A DNA stretch of 64,000 nt from Acholoe squamosa (taxonomy: Eukaryota; Annelida; Polychaeta; Phyllodocida; Polynoidae), in contig OX439043.1 in NCBI GenBank assembly GCA_949317995.1, positions 44,831,560-44,895,559 of the forward strand, in the 5' to 3' direction. Positions within the stretch are counted from its first letter, which is position 1, and every line of letters starts with the position of its first letter. Shown piece after piece: positions 23,646 to 35,511 of this stretch. Both the position numbers and the translations under genes were made by a program. The notes beneath the pieces are model-generated. The model was not told the DNA's origin and did no database searches. It saw only the letters and a program-made list of their open reading frames with translations.

Positions 23646-24814
23646 TACTGAGCCCTATACTAACAGGTGCATGCCACTTGGATCCTATGATGTAATAGAT
23701 ACGGCATATATGAAATCACTGGAAATATAGGATGAATTTCCGGTTTCAAATAACTTGTGAATGCATTTGAGATGCTTGTTCGCTGGTAGAATCATCCTGT
23801 GATGAATTACTTTTAATAGATACCTTTAGGCGATAATAACTGAGAACAACTCCAACATGAGCAAATAAAACAATTATTCCCAGTCCATTTCTCACTCTCA
23901 ATCACCAAATAAAGGTAAATGTTTTGTTATCTAATCTTTTCCACTGAATCTGCCCTAATCATTAGTACATACAATGGACGGTCTACACTCAATCTGAAGC
24001 CACACAAACATGCCGTCCTGAAGGGTCTACTCTATAAATCTATCAGTCTTGCCTGCCCATTCTCACATAAATCTGTCTATGGGGTTCTTAGTATTGGAGC
24101 ATAACTCTGTGCGGATGTACAGAGCTATACTGTAAAGCATTACAGCCAAAAATAATAGGGGTAGACACTAAAATCTTCAGCCATTGTAATTATAACTTTC
24201 AAATTTACTGAATTCCATTCCTCTTTTCACACAACATGTTTTCAAGGGATTATCTAGGCCTTCTATCTTTTGAGGAAAGGAAAGTATCTTGATAATTTGT
24301 TACTAGACTATCTAAGGGAGCTTCTTAAAACAGATCATTTGTTCACTATACCATAATAATGTTGTACTAAAAGTGTCTCTGTTTGGCTATGCGCTGCTTT
24401 CTTATACCACATGTTTACCAATTCCTCAATCACTGAAGCCAATTCTCCCCATGCCACAACAACTGCCCAAGGCAAAACGAAAAAACACTGGTATCTCGCA
24501 GAATATAGATCAACCGGGTTGGTTCCCTCAAATGAAACCCGCCACCATGCACTCTATTCAACTTGGCCGGTTTTGAATAACCATTCCCACATTTAACGTT
24601 GGTCTTATATATTCTAAACGGTGTCGCAATACCACAGGAGAATAGTGCCTGAACACTTTATACATTAAATTATGGAAGGAACTCATATATAAATAAAGAT
24701 AAACATTTTACAATTCTGCATATAAGATATACATCAAATACCCATTTGAAGCTATATATTATATGATAAAAGCCTACAACATGAAAATGAAAAGATATAG
24801 CTCGTCGAACTATA
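23646..24814. other. No gene seen
   Basis: AT-rich, no recognised exon. Short open frames at 24373-24596 overlap in two frames and have no domain. Confidence 0.4.
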
Positions 24815-25717
24815 CACTGCAAAAATGGTGTTTAGATTTTAAACATGTTTAGGTCTAAACACGTTTAAAACCTAAACATATGGGTCAGTTAGGTGTCTCA
24901 TCGACTACACATTTAGGAAATGAACACTTTTATTCTAACTACATAAACATTTACGCTAAACATGTTTAGATGTTTAGAGTTGAAACAGTTGAATAATAGG
25001 TGTTTAGATTTAAACATCAATATGTTTAGATACTTGGATGTTGAATCCACACCAGGTAGCAGCACTACCTTTGACTGGACTATCTGCACACAGTTATAAT
25101 CATTTGTTGTGACAAATGTCCCCAAATCCCATGTTTATCATGGTTTCATTTCATAGTATGTCATGTAAATAGAAAGGGCAATAGAAAATTGACTAGATTC
25201 ACCTCATGCCACCATTTTTACCATAAAATAATCAATAAACTCCATGACTGACACCTATTTGATGTTATTCTGGAATACATAAGGCAATGTCCTTCCTGCC
25301 AAGCTGTTGTACTTTCTCAAGTCTCTCATTCTGATGCAGTGTGTAATAGATGTACACGTATATAGCTGTGACTGACATCTTTGAAGACTTTGACAAGTAA
25401 ATACCTGCTGATGTCCCCCCCACCCCAGTAAATGAGAAAACAAACAAAATATATCTCTGTTTTTTAATGCATACATGACTGCAAACCTTAACTCTCCATC
25501 AAATCATTTAAACATCTAAACACAAAAATTCATAAACACCTAAACACAAAAATTCATATATCTAAACACAAAGTTTAACCTAAACACCTACATTTCTAAA
25601 CACTTGGGCTAAGCACATTGTTTGGCTAAACATGTTTAGGAAATTAATGTGATTACAAAAACGTTGCAAGAATATGTTTAGAATTGTGTTTAGGATCTAA
25701 ACACCATTTTTGCAGTG
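24815..25717. mobile_element. 903-bp TA-flanked element with GTGTTTAGAT ends
   Basis: Terminal inverted repeats of 23 bp, perfect: CACTGCAAAAATGGTGTTTA then GAT at the left and the exact complement at the right. TA lies on both sides (24813-24814 and 25718-25719). The subterminal regions are packed with AAACATGTTTAG and CTAAACAC motifs in both orientations. The middle (about 25060-25480) has no transposase-like frame, so the element is non-autonomous. It is related to 30404-31520. Confidence 0.88.
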
Positions 25718-25870
25718 TAGATGTTTAACATTGCCTGCAGACCGATGGAATCCTTTTATTCGCAGTAATGGTGTGAGAATAGTGCCGGCTTGGTTTATCT
25801 CCAAGAACATCCCATCCTTGTATCATTCTTCAGATGGCAAAAATGTTTGCATGCTATCCAGGATTTATTT

Positions 25871-25900
25871 AGTGGTCGTCTAGTGGACTAGACGACCACT
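25871..25900. repeat. Perfect 13-bp hairpin
   Basis: AGTGGTCGTCTAG, loop TGGA, CTAGACGACCACT. There is no poly-T or other element end next to it. Isolated. Confidence 0.8.
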
Positions 25901-25986
25901 TCGACATCGTGTCTCGTAATTGGGAGGTGTATTTGACATTTTAACAAAGTTCTTAGATGTAAATGGAGAGTCCTAAAGACGAAACA

Positions 25987-26133
25987 GGGGCGTAGGAAGC
26001 AAATTTTTATTGGGGGGCGCAGGGGTCTCGGTTGGGGGGCCTGCTATATTTTTATATAGGGTTATATAGGGAACCTCCTCATTATTGGGGGGCCCAGGCC
26101 CCCTGCCCCCCTCCCCTTTTTCCTACGCCCCTG
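25987..26133. mobile_element. GGGGCGTAGGAA MITE with 7-bp target duplication
   Basis: The ends are GGGGCGTAGGAA and TTCCTACGCCCC(TG). The interior holds GGGGGGC and GGCCCAGGCCCCC blocks. CGAAACA is repeated exactly at 25980-25986 and 26134-26140, which fits a near-intact 7-8-bp duplication of hAT type. A larger relative is at 53192-53536. Confidence 0.8.
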
Positions 26134-26140
26134 CGAAACA

Positions 26141-26628
26141 TGGCCCAAACTATGATGCCAGGAATGACTCAGTGAACGAGTTCAAGGGTAAACATCAGAA
26201 ACTAGCAGTCACTTCCGCATTGGGAGCAAGAAGATTTATTATCCATGGATTCTGAGACCTTGCCCTTGGTTGCGGAAGTGCCCCTTCTTAGTTTATCTTC
26301 ACCTTTTTATCTATGTTGTCCAACTGCAGGCATTCCCCAGAATGTATACTGATCCATCATCTCTTTAGGTGTGGGAATGAATGTAGGGATATTCCTGGTA
26401 TTCCACAACATGCTGATACATGAAGATCCTGTTAGTTTTATCTCATTTGTTGTGTATCCCTCAGTATTGGCTAATAGATCACACATGACACTCGTGTTGT
26501 TATATAGTATGGCAGAAATGGGGTACTAATACTTCTATATCTATAGGGGTATTTGACAACAGTTTGAAGGTTGAATCCCACAATGAGATCTACCCCTCAA
26601 AAGACTCTGCAATTTTGGAACTCTTGCA
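26141..26628. other. No gene seen
   Basis: Spacer between two MITEs without recognisable content. Confidence 0.4.
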
Positions 26629-26810
26629 CACTGTAAAAAGAAATGTCGTCGAAATAACAAAGTCCCAAAGTAGCCAGAGATCCATCGTTATTTTCACATA
26701 AGATGTCTTTATATTTATATCTTGTAAAAACTACACTGGCCTCCCGTTATCTAATTACGGTGGTTCTCAGTTCAGCTTTACAAGGATCCCTCATAGATTT
26801 TTTTACAGTG
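26629..26810 (-). mobile_element. MITE family CACTGTAAAA, copy 3 (shortened, inverted)
   Basis: Bounded by CACTGTAAAAAG and TTTTTTACAGTG. The interior, read in reverse, matches copies 1 and 2 (GTGAACCACC-like, GATCTCTGGC, TGTAGTTTTTACAAG). The flanking dinucleotide is CA on both sides rather than TA. Confidence 0.75.
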
Positions 26811-27689
26811 CAGGTTTAGGGCTTTGCCTATGTATACTGCAAATCGCAAAGGTTCTATCACACCATTGCACTTTCAAAATCCCACTGTTGCAATCAAAAT
26901 GACCTCTCAGCCTTGCAATAATAATCGTATTGTGACCTGTACTGAGAAATAAGACATTATTCCCTTGAAATAAGGTCCCTTTCCGCAGATCCTGTCAGAT
27001 AACAGAGTGGAACGTGTATTTCCTATAATAAGCCTGGCTGTGGCTGTTATACCTCTTGCCGTATGCGCTGAGGAGATATAGATTGCTACAGATTGCAGAA
27101 ACCTTCATTTAAAAATTGTGACGTGGGGTTCGACCTTTATGGTGGTGGAAATAGCGGCTGATATAGGTTGATCCCATTCACAACTCAATTTGTATACGGA
27201 AAGGTTTCTGCAATTTCGACACTCTGCTGCAATTTGGTGCCAACCCTCCCTGCATCCTACCTATAAGGTATGACTGCCACAGGGAGGTATAATAGCAAGG
27301 AAACCCTTTGGGGCTGGAAGACAAATCAAAATTTGTAAATTTTCTCACCCAGAAAAAGTTTTTACAACGAGCAAGATTCTGTTGCAAATTGCAGACATCT
27401 AGATAAATTCTTATATATATATATATATATATATATATGTTTGTTCCCTTCAATTTGCAACCCAGGTTCAACTCTGCGATCTAATCCTAATACCAAATCC
27501 TGTAATTTCTGGAAAGTGCAATGGTGTGCTAGAATGCTTGCACTTTGCAGAAAACAAGGCCCCAATCTATAAGAGTTTCCAAATTGCAGACTCGTTTGGG
27601 GAGTCGGATTCGACCTTAAGCAAACTTACCGGTCATCTTCATCTTACCTCAAGTTCGAATCCCATTTGCTGATGATATGATGTGATGAT
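26811..27689. other. No gene; one TA microsatellite
   Basis: An (AT)n run lies at 27412-27438. The rest is AT-rich. Repeated phrases such as CTGCAATTT and CCTTNTNGG suggest old duplications but could not be aligned confidently. Confidence 0.4.
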
Positions 27690-28000
27690 CAGGGGCGGCG
27701 GAACCGGGGGACCAGGGGGGCCACGCCCCCACCCCACCCAACATAAAAGTTGGGGGAACAGACTATGTTTTGCCCCCCCCCCCCAACATTTTGGGTGACT
27801 TTCTTCTTTTGCTCAATAGATTGATGGTCAAATCTATGCATAATATCAATATCAAACTCATTATGCTTCTACAAGCATTTTCATCTATCCTTTGTGCTAA
27901 ATATTGAAAAATATGTGCCTAATGTGGGCTCAGAAAACAAATTTTTACGTCTAGAATTTCTAGATTTTCCTGCGGGTGTACCCCCAGACCCCTTTCGCTT
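27690..28000 (+). mobile_element. Truncated CAGGGGCGGCGGAAC element
   Basis: Starts CAGGGGCGGCGGAACCGGGG and contains a C-run (27774-27784) and, near the right, CCTGCGGGTGTACCCCCAGA. No matching right terminus was found, so it is truncated or the end has diverged. Confidence 0.5.
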
Positions 28001-30403
28001 ATATTTCTAAGCACAATACAATACTTACTAAAGTCATCTAGTAATAGCCGTATGTTTGACTTTGCCAAAGTAACCACTCACCTCCGTAATCAAGGTCTGT
28101 GCATAGCAAATAAAGGCACCAGAGGGCAGCACTGTTCCCTTTACTTTCTCACCCTTACTATAGCATATGGATAACACCTACACAAGACTAAATCTGGTAA
28201 CCAGTCCACGCCCGTGCTAGGCCTGGTAGTAGAACCAGAATTCTAGGAACTCGAATTCCAGGTAAGCGAATTTTACGCAGATGCGTTTGTCTACAGCGTA
28301 GGCATGTATATACCATCCTCGACACTGACAAAGTATGTGATTCACTCTTGTCTACCTGCTTGGATGTAGCTCCTATCGTATACCCAATATGATTATTTTT
28401 TTTGTACTTTATGGGATAATATTCATATTCAGATCTGTCGGACCCTCTGTCAGACTATCTTACATAAGATTAGCTTTATCCAAATAATTATCAGAAATAG
28501 AGCATTGGGTTATAAAAGAAAGGGACGGCCAGTCAGTGGTCAGTCGTTTTTTGGACCCTCCCCACTGGGGAGGGTGGGGTGGGCTGAGAGAGTGAGGCTC
28601 TATAACTCTGGGTCATAGTAAATGTCAAAAGATATATAGAAAATATACAACAAGTTATGAAAATCACAGAGAAAGATCACTGAAACATTGCAATATAGCT
28701 AGGATATTTTTTATGTGAAAATTAAAAAGAAAGATAAGGTTATTCAGTAAAATCACCCTGTATTACAATAATGGGCAGATGGGGACCAGTGATAGGAAGC
28801 CCCAGGTGGACTCTTATCTTCACATTTCACACCTATCTTATCAGCAGTCTCAACGTATGACCACTGACTGCGGCTTTGTTAACTGTTTTTTTCTAGCTTG
28901 ATGTCATTTCATACCGTCCATTTTATTCAGCATATATAATATTATATTAGCTAGGTTCTAACCTATAATATTCCAATCTCTAGAATTGGTATTGCTCCCC
29001 CATATTGTGTTCAGCATCTGTACCCTGTAGCTGGGTAAGAGGTGGGTGGAGTATTTGTAGTGTGAGGTAATAGATCTGTGTGTGGGTGCACGAGAGTGCT
29101 TCACACTGTGTTTATTGTAGGTAAGGATTGATGAGCCACTAGGTCTGGCAATGTGTAGTGATAGGATAGCTAGTCATTTCCTACCAAGTCCTGCACCTCG
29201 CGGCCACTGCATGCCAGATACATCGTTCACAATGCTGAATTTGTATTGAAATCAATGGTTATGGAACAGCATTACATGGGACATAATGTTGCTACGAAAA
29301 CCGGCCATATCTATGAGTCTATGACTACTAGTCTTTGATACCATACCCTAATCTTCCGCCCCCACTATTAAACCGTTGCTCACCAGCAAGCATAACGCTA
29401 ACGGTTTGAGTGCTTATCAAAAAATATTGAATGTAGCTTCATTTATATATAGCTTTATAATACTACCTGCCCCCTGCACCCATCATCCCTAGTCCCAAAT
29501 ATCATACCCATTATGGAAATAATGTTACAAAAACACAAACGCATAGTGGAATTAGTCATTCCCCTCCGAAGAGACTGAGAGGGGACCCAATTACCTCCAA
29601 AGTATGATAGTAGCGAAACAATTTTCAAAAAGGGTCTTTGGGGCGTTTAAGAGCAAAGCTGAGAAATGAGTATTCGGGGGTCCAACCCCCCCCCCCACCG
29701 AGTTTGGTTGAGGCATTTTAAGAAAATGTCCTTGTGGTTGCCATGGCAATCATGCTTACCATGGTTTGCACTCATACATATCAGAAATCTCTATTATCCA
29801 ATAGATATTAATCACCCCTCCCAGTATGGCCGCCCCAGACATTTCCCTTAGCTTCAGGGTCTGGATTAGTTGGATATTTGCCCTGTTGGCCTAAGCGAAG
29901 TCAAACATCTTATGAAGGCCCTCATGGTTACAGCGTAAATGACTGATCATTTACAATGGAATATTAGGTGTGTTTTTCCCCCCACTGGAGGGTCTTGCCA
30001 AAACGTAAACGAGCTCAGAATAGAGAAACGTGCAGAGAATTGTTTCGATAAAAGGTATTCTCATCTTCCCATTTGATAAAACGTGCATGTTATCACCAGC
30101 AGACGTGTGCAATTCTCCATAGAGACACATTGCATATCCTTTGGAAAGACAATCAGAACGCGCATGCCATCATGCACGTTTGTATGTACACATTTTATGC
30201 TATAAAGGAGGCAACCTCGATTTGTTTTTGGAAAGACCCTCCTGCACTTAGATCACTGCGATCTTAGTGAAAGAATTGCATAGTGGTTTCACCTAAGTAC
30301 AAGAGCACTTACAGGGAACACTCCTGATCGAAAGAGTGAATAGCCTGCTGCATACATATAGAGGGGAGGGAGGACGTTTGCTGAGTGTCCTTGAGCACTC
30401 TTA
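28001..30403. other. No supported gene
   Basis: Contains a 9-bp-arm hairpin (ACCCTCCCC / GGGGAGGGT, 28555-28575), a C-run near 29688-29697, and an RFX X-box-like palindrome GTTGCCATGGCAAT at 29737-29750. No exon was recognised. Confidence 0.4.
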
Positions 30404-31520
30404 CACTGTTAATTTGGTGTTTAGCAACCAAACACCAGTGTTAAGGATCTAAACACATAGCTAAACACATTCTTGTCCCACTTTTCTAAACACATTTTTT
30501 GGCTAAACGCTTTTGACTTTAAACATGTTTAGCTATCAGGTGTTTGATTTAACAAGTGTTTAGTTTTGATAGGTGTTTAGCTTTAAGGTGTGCAGCATGG
30601 GTAAATGTTTAGATTGGTAGTGTTTAGCTTTAGGAGGTGTTTAGATGTATAGTGTGTAGCTTAGATACATAGTGTTTAGCTTCAGGAGGCATTTAGATAC
30701 ATAGTGTTTAGCTTAGGGAGGCACTAGCTTTGGTCCATATGGTTGTTCACAAGGGTGGGAGGGGGGTATGGCTGAATCATTTAATTTTTATTATTTCCAT
30801 CATTTATTTTTCATCATCTTTTCATCATTTTAATCTTTATTACTGTAGCTGGATACCGCCATATTCATTTTCCATGGTAAAACTGCAAGATAGAAATGAT
30901 ACACACAATACAGATAGGAGTAAAAGTGTAAAAGAGGCAGGAGGAGTTGGTAGTATGGTAGGGGTGTCCCTGGAGGCTTGTACATGTGAGAAGAGGTAGG
31001 AGGAGTGGGTATGGAGGTAGGGGTGGTCCCTGGAGGCTTGGACATGGGAGGAGGGGTGGGCCACCTATACCTCCCTAGAACCCCCCCCCTCCCATGCATC
31101 ATGCCCCTTAGGTAAAAAAACAACAAACAGGAAAAAAAAACACAAAAAAGTACTGAGTCATCGGGAAACTGGGTGATATACAACTATAAAAACGAGGATA
31201 CTATCCTTTTACTCATTTCATACATATTATACTTATCTTATCTGCTTATGATTCTTATTAGATGGCTAAACACCTGATGTTTATCTTTCAAATATATGTT
31301 TAAGACTAAACACATAGAGACTGGATAAGTTTAAACTCAAACACCTAAACACTATGGTGTGTAAGTGTTTAGGTGTGTGAGAAGTAGGTGTGTAGTTTTC
31401 AGGATAAGTGTTTAGAATCTGATGGTGTTTACCTGTAAGTGTTTGAATATCATAGATGTGTAGGAATCACATACCATGTAGATAGTGTGGTATGTATAAA
31501 CACACACCTTTTTTGCAGTG
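30404..31520. mobile_element. 1.1-kb TA-flanked element with GTGTTTAG arrays
   Basis: Begins CACTGTTAATTTGGTGTTTA and ends CACCTTTTTTGCAGTG, with TA at 30402-30403 and 31521-31522. Subterminal zones are filled with CTAAACAC / GTGTTTAG copies, including a degenerate tandem at 30600-30722 (unit TAGTGTTTAGCTT-AGGAGG). A roughly 63-bp G-rich unit (GTCCCTGGAGGCTTG) is repeated twice at about 30940-31060. No transposase is visible. It is a relative of 24815-25717. Confidence 0.85.
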
Positions 31521-31522
31521 TA

Positions 31523-32309
31523 GGGCTACTCATGCGTTAAGTGCACTGTAAGGTAATTCTTCCCTCCTCTCTCTTTGTCCGGGGGGAGGGCACAATGCTT
31601 CTAATAGGCAAGCATAAATCATACATTCATGGGAACAACTCTTGAATACTGACCCTGTGCTTTTTTGTTAGCCCATATGGGGACGGGGAACGATGATATA
31701 AACACTGTTGTGAAGAAGAGTGGCTCCATAGCTATTCCTTTATTTTGGGACTCTTACCCCTGTGCCCAGTCAGTACTTCTTGGAATAGTGTAGGAGGGCT
31801 GAGGCTAAGATCGATGTGATCTTAGTGCTGGCTAGGAAATGTGAATGCAGTCTAATCTTAAGATCGCTTAATAGGATAAGGTAGAATAATTCCTAAGATC
31901 GCTGAGGTTGCGATCCCAGGATGTTTTGAATTAACCTCCAGAGTCCATTCAGTGTATATACGTGTGGTCTCAATGTGAGGCCACAAGTCTTGGTGCGTTA
32001 AGTTCTAGGGTGAGGTGGGTGAGTTTTTATTACTGCCTCCCAAAGCTGGTAGTGGCAAAAGAGTCCGAGACAGAGAATACGGCTGACTACAGGGGTATAT
32101 ACCGGTATGTCCAGTTCTCTCTGTAGGAAAAAAATGAGACATATTTCATGAGCGTCCCACCAGGAGGGGGAGTTTCCTTGCCCAAGTCCTGTACATTCCT
32201 TAGCAATTGTGCCGATTCCAATGAAGTCCTAACCAGCCTGCTCTGCTATTCTTGGCCAGAATGTATGTTATCGAGAGGCATATGCATATACATCGCGTCC
32301 CTATAGGAT
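31523..32309. other. No gene seen
   Basis: Spacer with repeated AAGATCG(C/A) words but no recognised gene or element. Confidence 0.4.
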
Positions 32310-32512
32310 TCTAGACCCATACCCTATGGATCCACCATTTTGAATTCTGCTGGTTTTTCAAAAAGTGGCAAAACACACTGATAAGACATGGTATGATGGG
32401 TACCTTGTCCCTGGATAACGACCACTTCCAGGGACAAGCTTGTTTCATCTTATCAGCTCTTATCAGTGCATGTCGCCAGAAACCAGCTCCAGTCCCGCTT
32501 AGACCCAATAGA
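32310..32512 (+). repeat. GATAAGA repeat family, copy 4
   Basis: Best match to copy 2 at 22783-22975. It carries an extra TCTTATCAGCTCTTATCAG duplication near its right side, as copy 3 does. Confidence 0.8.
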
Positions 32513-33161
32513 CCCATGCAGCAAGAAAAGGTGACTTTTTCATGAATAAAGTTGTGTTTAATATTAATGGATATTTGTATTCTCATTAGGGTATCCTCAG
32601 AAAAGTCCAAAAACTTTATCAACAACTTCTCTAATACGTCACCTTTTCTTGCTGCGTTGATCTATTAGCATACAATTTTAACAATTTTTTTAACCAATCA
32701 CAGCCCTGCAAGGCCTACTGATGCAGAAATGTATTTCTTTTATCGCCTTGGCCAATATCCTGGACATATTATAACATTATGGGAGATGCTTACGTCATCC
32801 TATTTAATCCTGTGATATACTATATAGCAATTAAGGTTGTTTTTACGAAGGTCTCTCATAAAAATGGCTGTGCTACATTGTTGTTATTGTTGGGTTTTTT
32901 ACATCTAACGCTAACCTGACGTGAACTAGAGTGGCTATGGTTTTTTATATCATGTTCTTAACATGTGGCGCCCTAACACTGGACTAACCAACTTGAGTCC
33001 AACGTTTTTTGCTCCTAGAACTGGGCTCAAACTGGCACAGTTCAGGTTCAGGATACGTGTTGGTGTTCACATTAGTTGGATAAAGTGACAGCATGTCAGT
33101 ACTGCTATACCTTGACAACTTCTAGTGATGCATCACCTTGGGACCTGCCTACTCATAATGG
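32513..33161. other. No gene seen; short inverted repeat
   Basis: GCAGCAAGAAAAGGTGACTT (from 32518) and its partner ending TCACCTTTTCTTGCTGC (to 32655) are inverted about 100 bp apart and could form a stem. The rest is unassigned. Confidence 0.45.
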
Positions 33162-33164
33162 TTA

Positions 33165-33652
33165 GTAGTCAATAGGGGGTGGTGAGTTTTTGTGCGGATG
33201 TGCGAAAAAAAAATTTACAACCTCCCGTACAACGGCATTTAAAAGTTATGTGACCCCCAACGCTGGAGGCACGGAAATTTTTCATGCCTATCTTTGAGCT
33301 ATAGTATAGGTTCAGTAACTTAACAGCAAGTGTTGCTGAATTTGGGGCTACGGCGAATATATGAATGAAAACTGCTGTGTGCCCACAGCAGCACTTGCTG
33401 TAATGTTGTATTTACAGCAACAAAGTTGCTACTTGTACAGCAAAACTTGCTGTATGTTAGTCTACAGCAACTTCTACTGTATGATTACAGCAAAATTTGC
33501 TGTATGTATACATTAACTTTTTACAGTGTAGGGCACGATCTTTTTGCAAAAAAAAATTTTTACACCTCCTTACAGGAGGGGTCTGAAATTTTTACCCCCC
33601 CCCCCCACCTCCCCAACCCACAATCCCCACTGTTAATAAATAATGACCACTC
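33165..33652. mobile_element. PIF/Harbinger-like MITE copy 2, interrupted
   Basis: Relative of 21214-21526. The left TTA (33162-33164) and a damaged left terminus lead into GGGGGTGGTGAG and TTTACACCTCC blocks, then the right-end sequence TAATAAATAATGACCACTC. The last bases (CC then TTA) are displaced to 35266-35270 by the insertion at 33653-35263. A second insertion at about 33309-33528 interrupts its middle. Confidence 0.7.
33309..33528. mobile_element. Insertion with (TTGCTGTA)-type motifs inside MITE copy 2
   Basis: The right end reads TTTTTACAGTG followed by TA, like the CACTGTAAAA families. The left end is degenerate. The interior is many copies of ACAGCAA / TTGCTGTA in both orientations. 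The flanking MITE sequence resumes with TAGGGCACGAT, consistent with insertion at the TA of a CTATAG-like site that is intact in copy 1 (near 21375). Confidence 0.55.
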
Positions 33653-33699
33653 CCCAGCAAATTGTCGTGACTCCTCGTCAACCTGTGTGAAGTGGCTCA

Positions 33700-34245
33700 C
33701 ACATGTCGCTAGATGGAACACGACGTCGCTATAGCACAAGATCACCAGGAATAGCAATGGTGGTGATCACATGGCCTCACCTCAGATGGTAAGGATGGTG
33801 ATCACTCATCCTCACCAGGGATGGCGACATGAGTGATCACTCACTTCGCTAGATGAGACACACACCACGTCATAACGCACATTCACCATGGATGGTAAGG
33901 ATCATGATCACTCACACTCACGGGGGATGGTCACTCGGGTGATCACTCACCTAGCTAGATGAAACGCGTACTTCGTGATAGCACAGGTTCACCACAGATG
34001 GTGAGGATCTTGATCACCCACACTCACCAGGGATGGCGACACGAGTGATCACTCACCTTGCTAGATGAAACGCATACCATGCCATAGCACACGTTCACCA
34101 GAGTTGGTGAGGATCGTGATGACTCCCACTCACCAGGGATGGCAAGGCGGTTGATCACTCACCTCGCTAGATGAAACGCGCACCACGTCATAGCATAGGT
34201 TCACCATGGATGGCGAGAGTGGTGATCACTCACCTTGTTAGAGGA
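33700..34245 (+). repeat. 106-bp tandem array inside the foldback element
   Basis: The marker AGATG(A/G)AACNC recurs at 33711, 33851, 33957, 34063 and 34169, giving a period of 106 bp for the last four. The unit is rich in GTGATCACTCACC and CACTCACCAGGGATGGCGA. Shorter partial units lie at both ends. Confidence 0.85.
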
Positions 34246-34599
34246 AAAGCTCATGATCATCGACATTGGTAATCATGCAGCCTCACATCTGCCAGATCAA
34301 AGTATGTTTGGCCAGAGAAGGTATTGCCATATGTATCTTCCCTCTAACCACAGACAAGGTGTTCATGTAGATATTTCCCTATGTATTTTTCCTGTAACCA
34401 GAGAAAAGGTGTTTATGGATAGTTTTAGAGATACCTCTATCTAAATTCAATTGATATTTTCTCTATATAATTTTGTTTGATTCAACTCTGAAGTATTACA
34501 TGGAAATCAGTGTTAAACAAAGCACATTTGATATGTATGGGACTTATACTTCATGCCCAAACTTCCTAGATAGGCTACATGTTGAACAGTGGTGCTGTC

Positions 34600-35230
34600 T
34601 CAACAACTTTGGCAATGGTGGTGATAAGTCGCCATTCTGAGTGAGAGTGAGTGACAGATGATGCAATCCTCAGAGAGCATTGACTTGGAGTGACACAAAT
34701 TCACGCATTGAGTGAGACCAATGTTGGCAATGGTGGTGATAAGTCGCCATTTTGTGTGAGACAGTGGCCCACACTCACACAGCGAGTGACATCCATGTCA
34801 GCTGACAATTTGCTGGGTCACCATTTTGAGAAAAGATTAACTAGGAGTGACATAAACTCATGCAGTTAGTGAGAGCCATGTGGCAATGCAGGTGAAAAGT
34901 CGCCATTCTGAGTGAGAGCTTACAGACAGTTGCACATATTGACGGACTGAGTGAGATCTATGTTGGCGATGGTGGTGATAAGCTGCCATTCTGAGTGAGA
35001 GTTGACTGGGAGTGGCACATACTCACACAGGGAGTGAGATCCATATTAGCAATGTTGGTGATAAGTCGCCATTCTGAGTGAAAGTTGACAGGCAGTGGCA
35101 CATACTCACGCAGTGAGTTAGATCATGTTGGCGACTGTTGTGATAAATCACCATGCCCTGTGTAACTGACACACAGTGGCGAAAGATGACGCAGTGAGTT
35201 ATCACTCAAAAGGAGTCACCATTGATGACC
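34600..35230 (+). repeat. About 83-bp tandem array inside the foldback element
   Basis: Units contain GGTGATAAGTCGCCATTCTG, AGTGAGAGTTGAC, GGCACATACTCACGCAGTGA and ATGTTGGCGAT. The GTCGCCATT marker recurs at about 34628, 34743, 34829, 34899, 34981, 35064 and 35147; later spacings settle near 83 bp. The unit shares GTGAGTGA and GGCGA words with the 106-bp array in inverse sense, which extends the foldback character. Confidence 0.8.
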
Positions 35231-35511
35231 AATCATGGTGACAAATAATGACAATTTGCTGGGTCCCTTACCTCAGATGCCCTATTTATCCTCTCTCGCA
35301 CTATGGGTACAGCAATACTCATTACCCACTCCGCCAGAATCATCAGGCTTCCGATATGAAAATCATATTTATGTAAAGACTATGAAAACCTGAGGCATAT
35401 TTGAACATGACCGCAAAAAGTCAAATGACCTTGTTTTGATTTCTAAAAAGGATACATTCTCGCATCAATATTAGATATGAATGTGATATATGATGATTAT
35501 GCTTGCACTAG

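Larger units (their letters stand above)
33653..35263. mobile_element. 1.6-kb foldback element nested in a MITE
   Basis: The terminal inverted repeats CCCAGCAAATTGTC and GACAATTTGCTGGG enclose two tandem arrays. TC flanks both sides (33651-33652 and 35264-35265). Removing the element and one TC restores GACCACTCCCTTAC, exactly as found in the uninterrupted MITE at 21518-21530. No protein is encoded. It is a non-autonomous element of unassigned superfamily. Confidence 0.88.

Noticed and set aside
24400..24620. Nuclear copy of mitochondrial DNA
   Set aside because: The local composition suggested it, but no mitochondrial gene or tRNA could be recognised.
33700..35230. CRISPR-like array
   Set aside because: The units are 106 and about 83 bp and degenerate throughout, without constant repeats separating unique spacers, and the DNA is eukaryotic; these are minisatellite arrays inside a transposable element.
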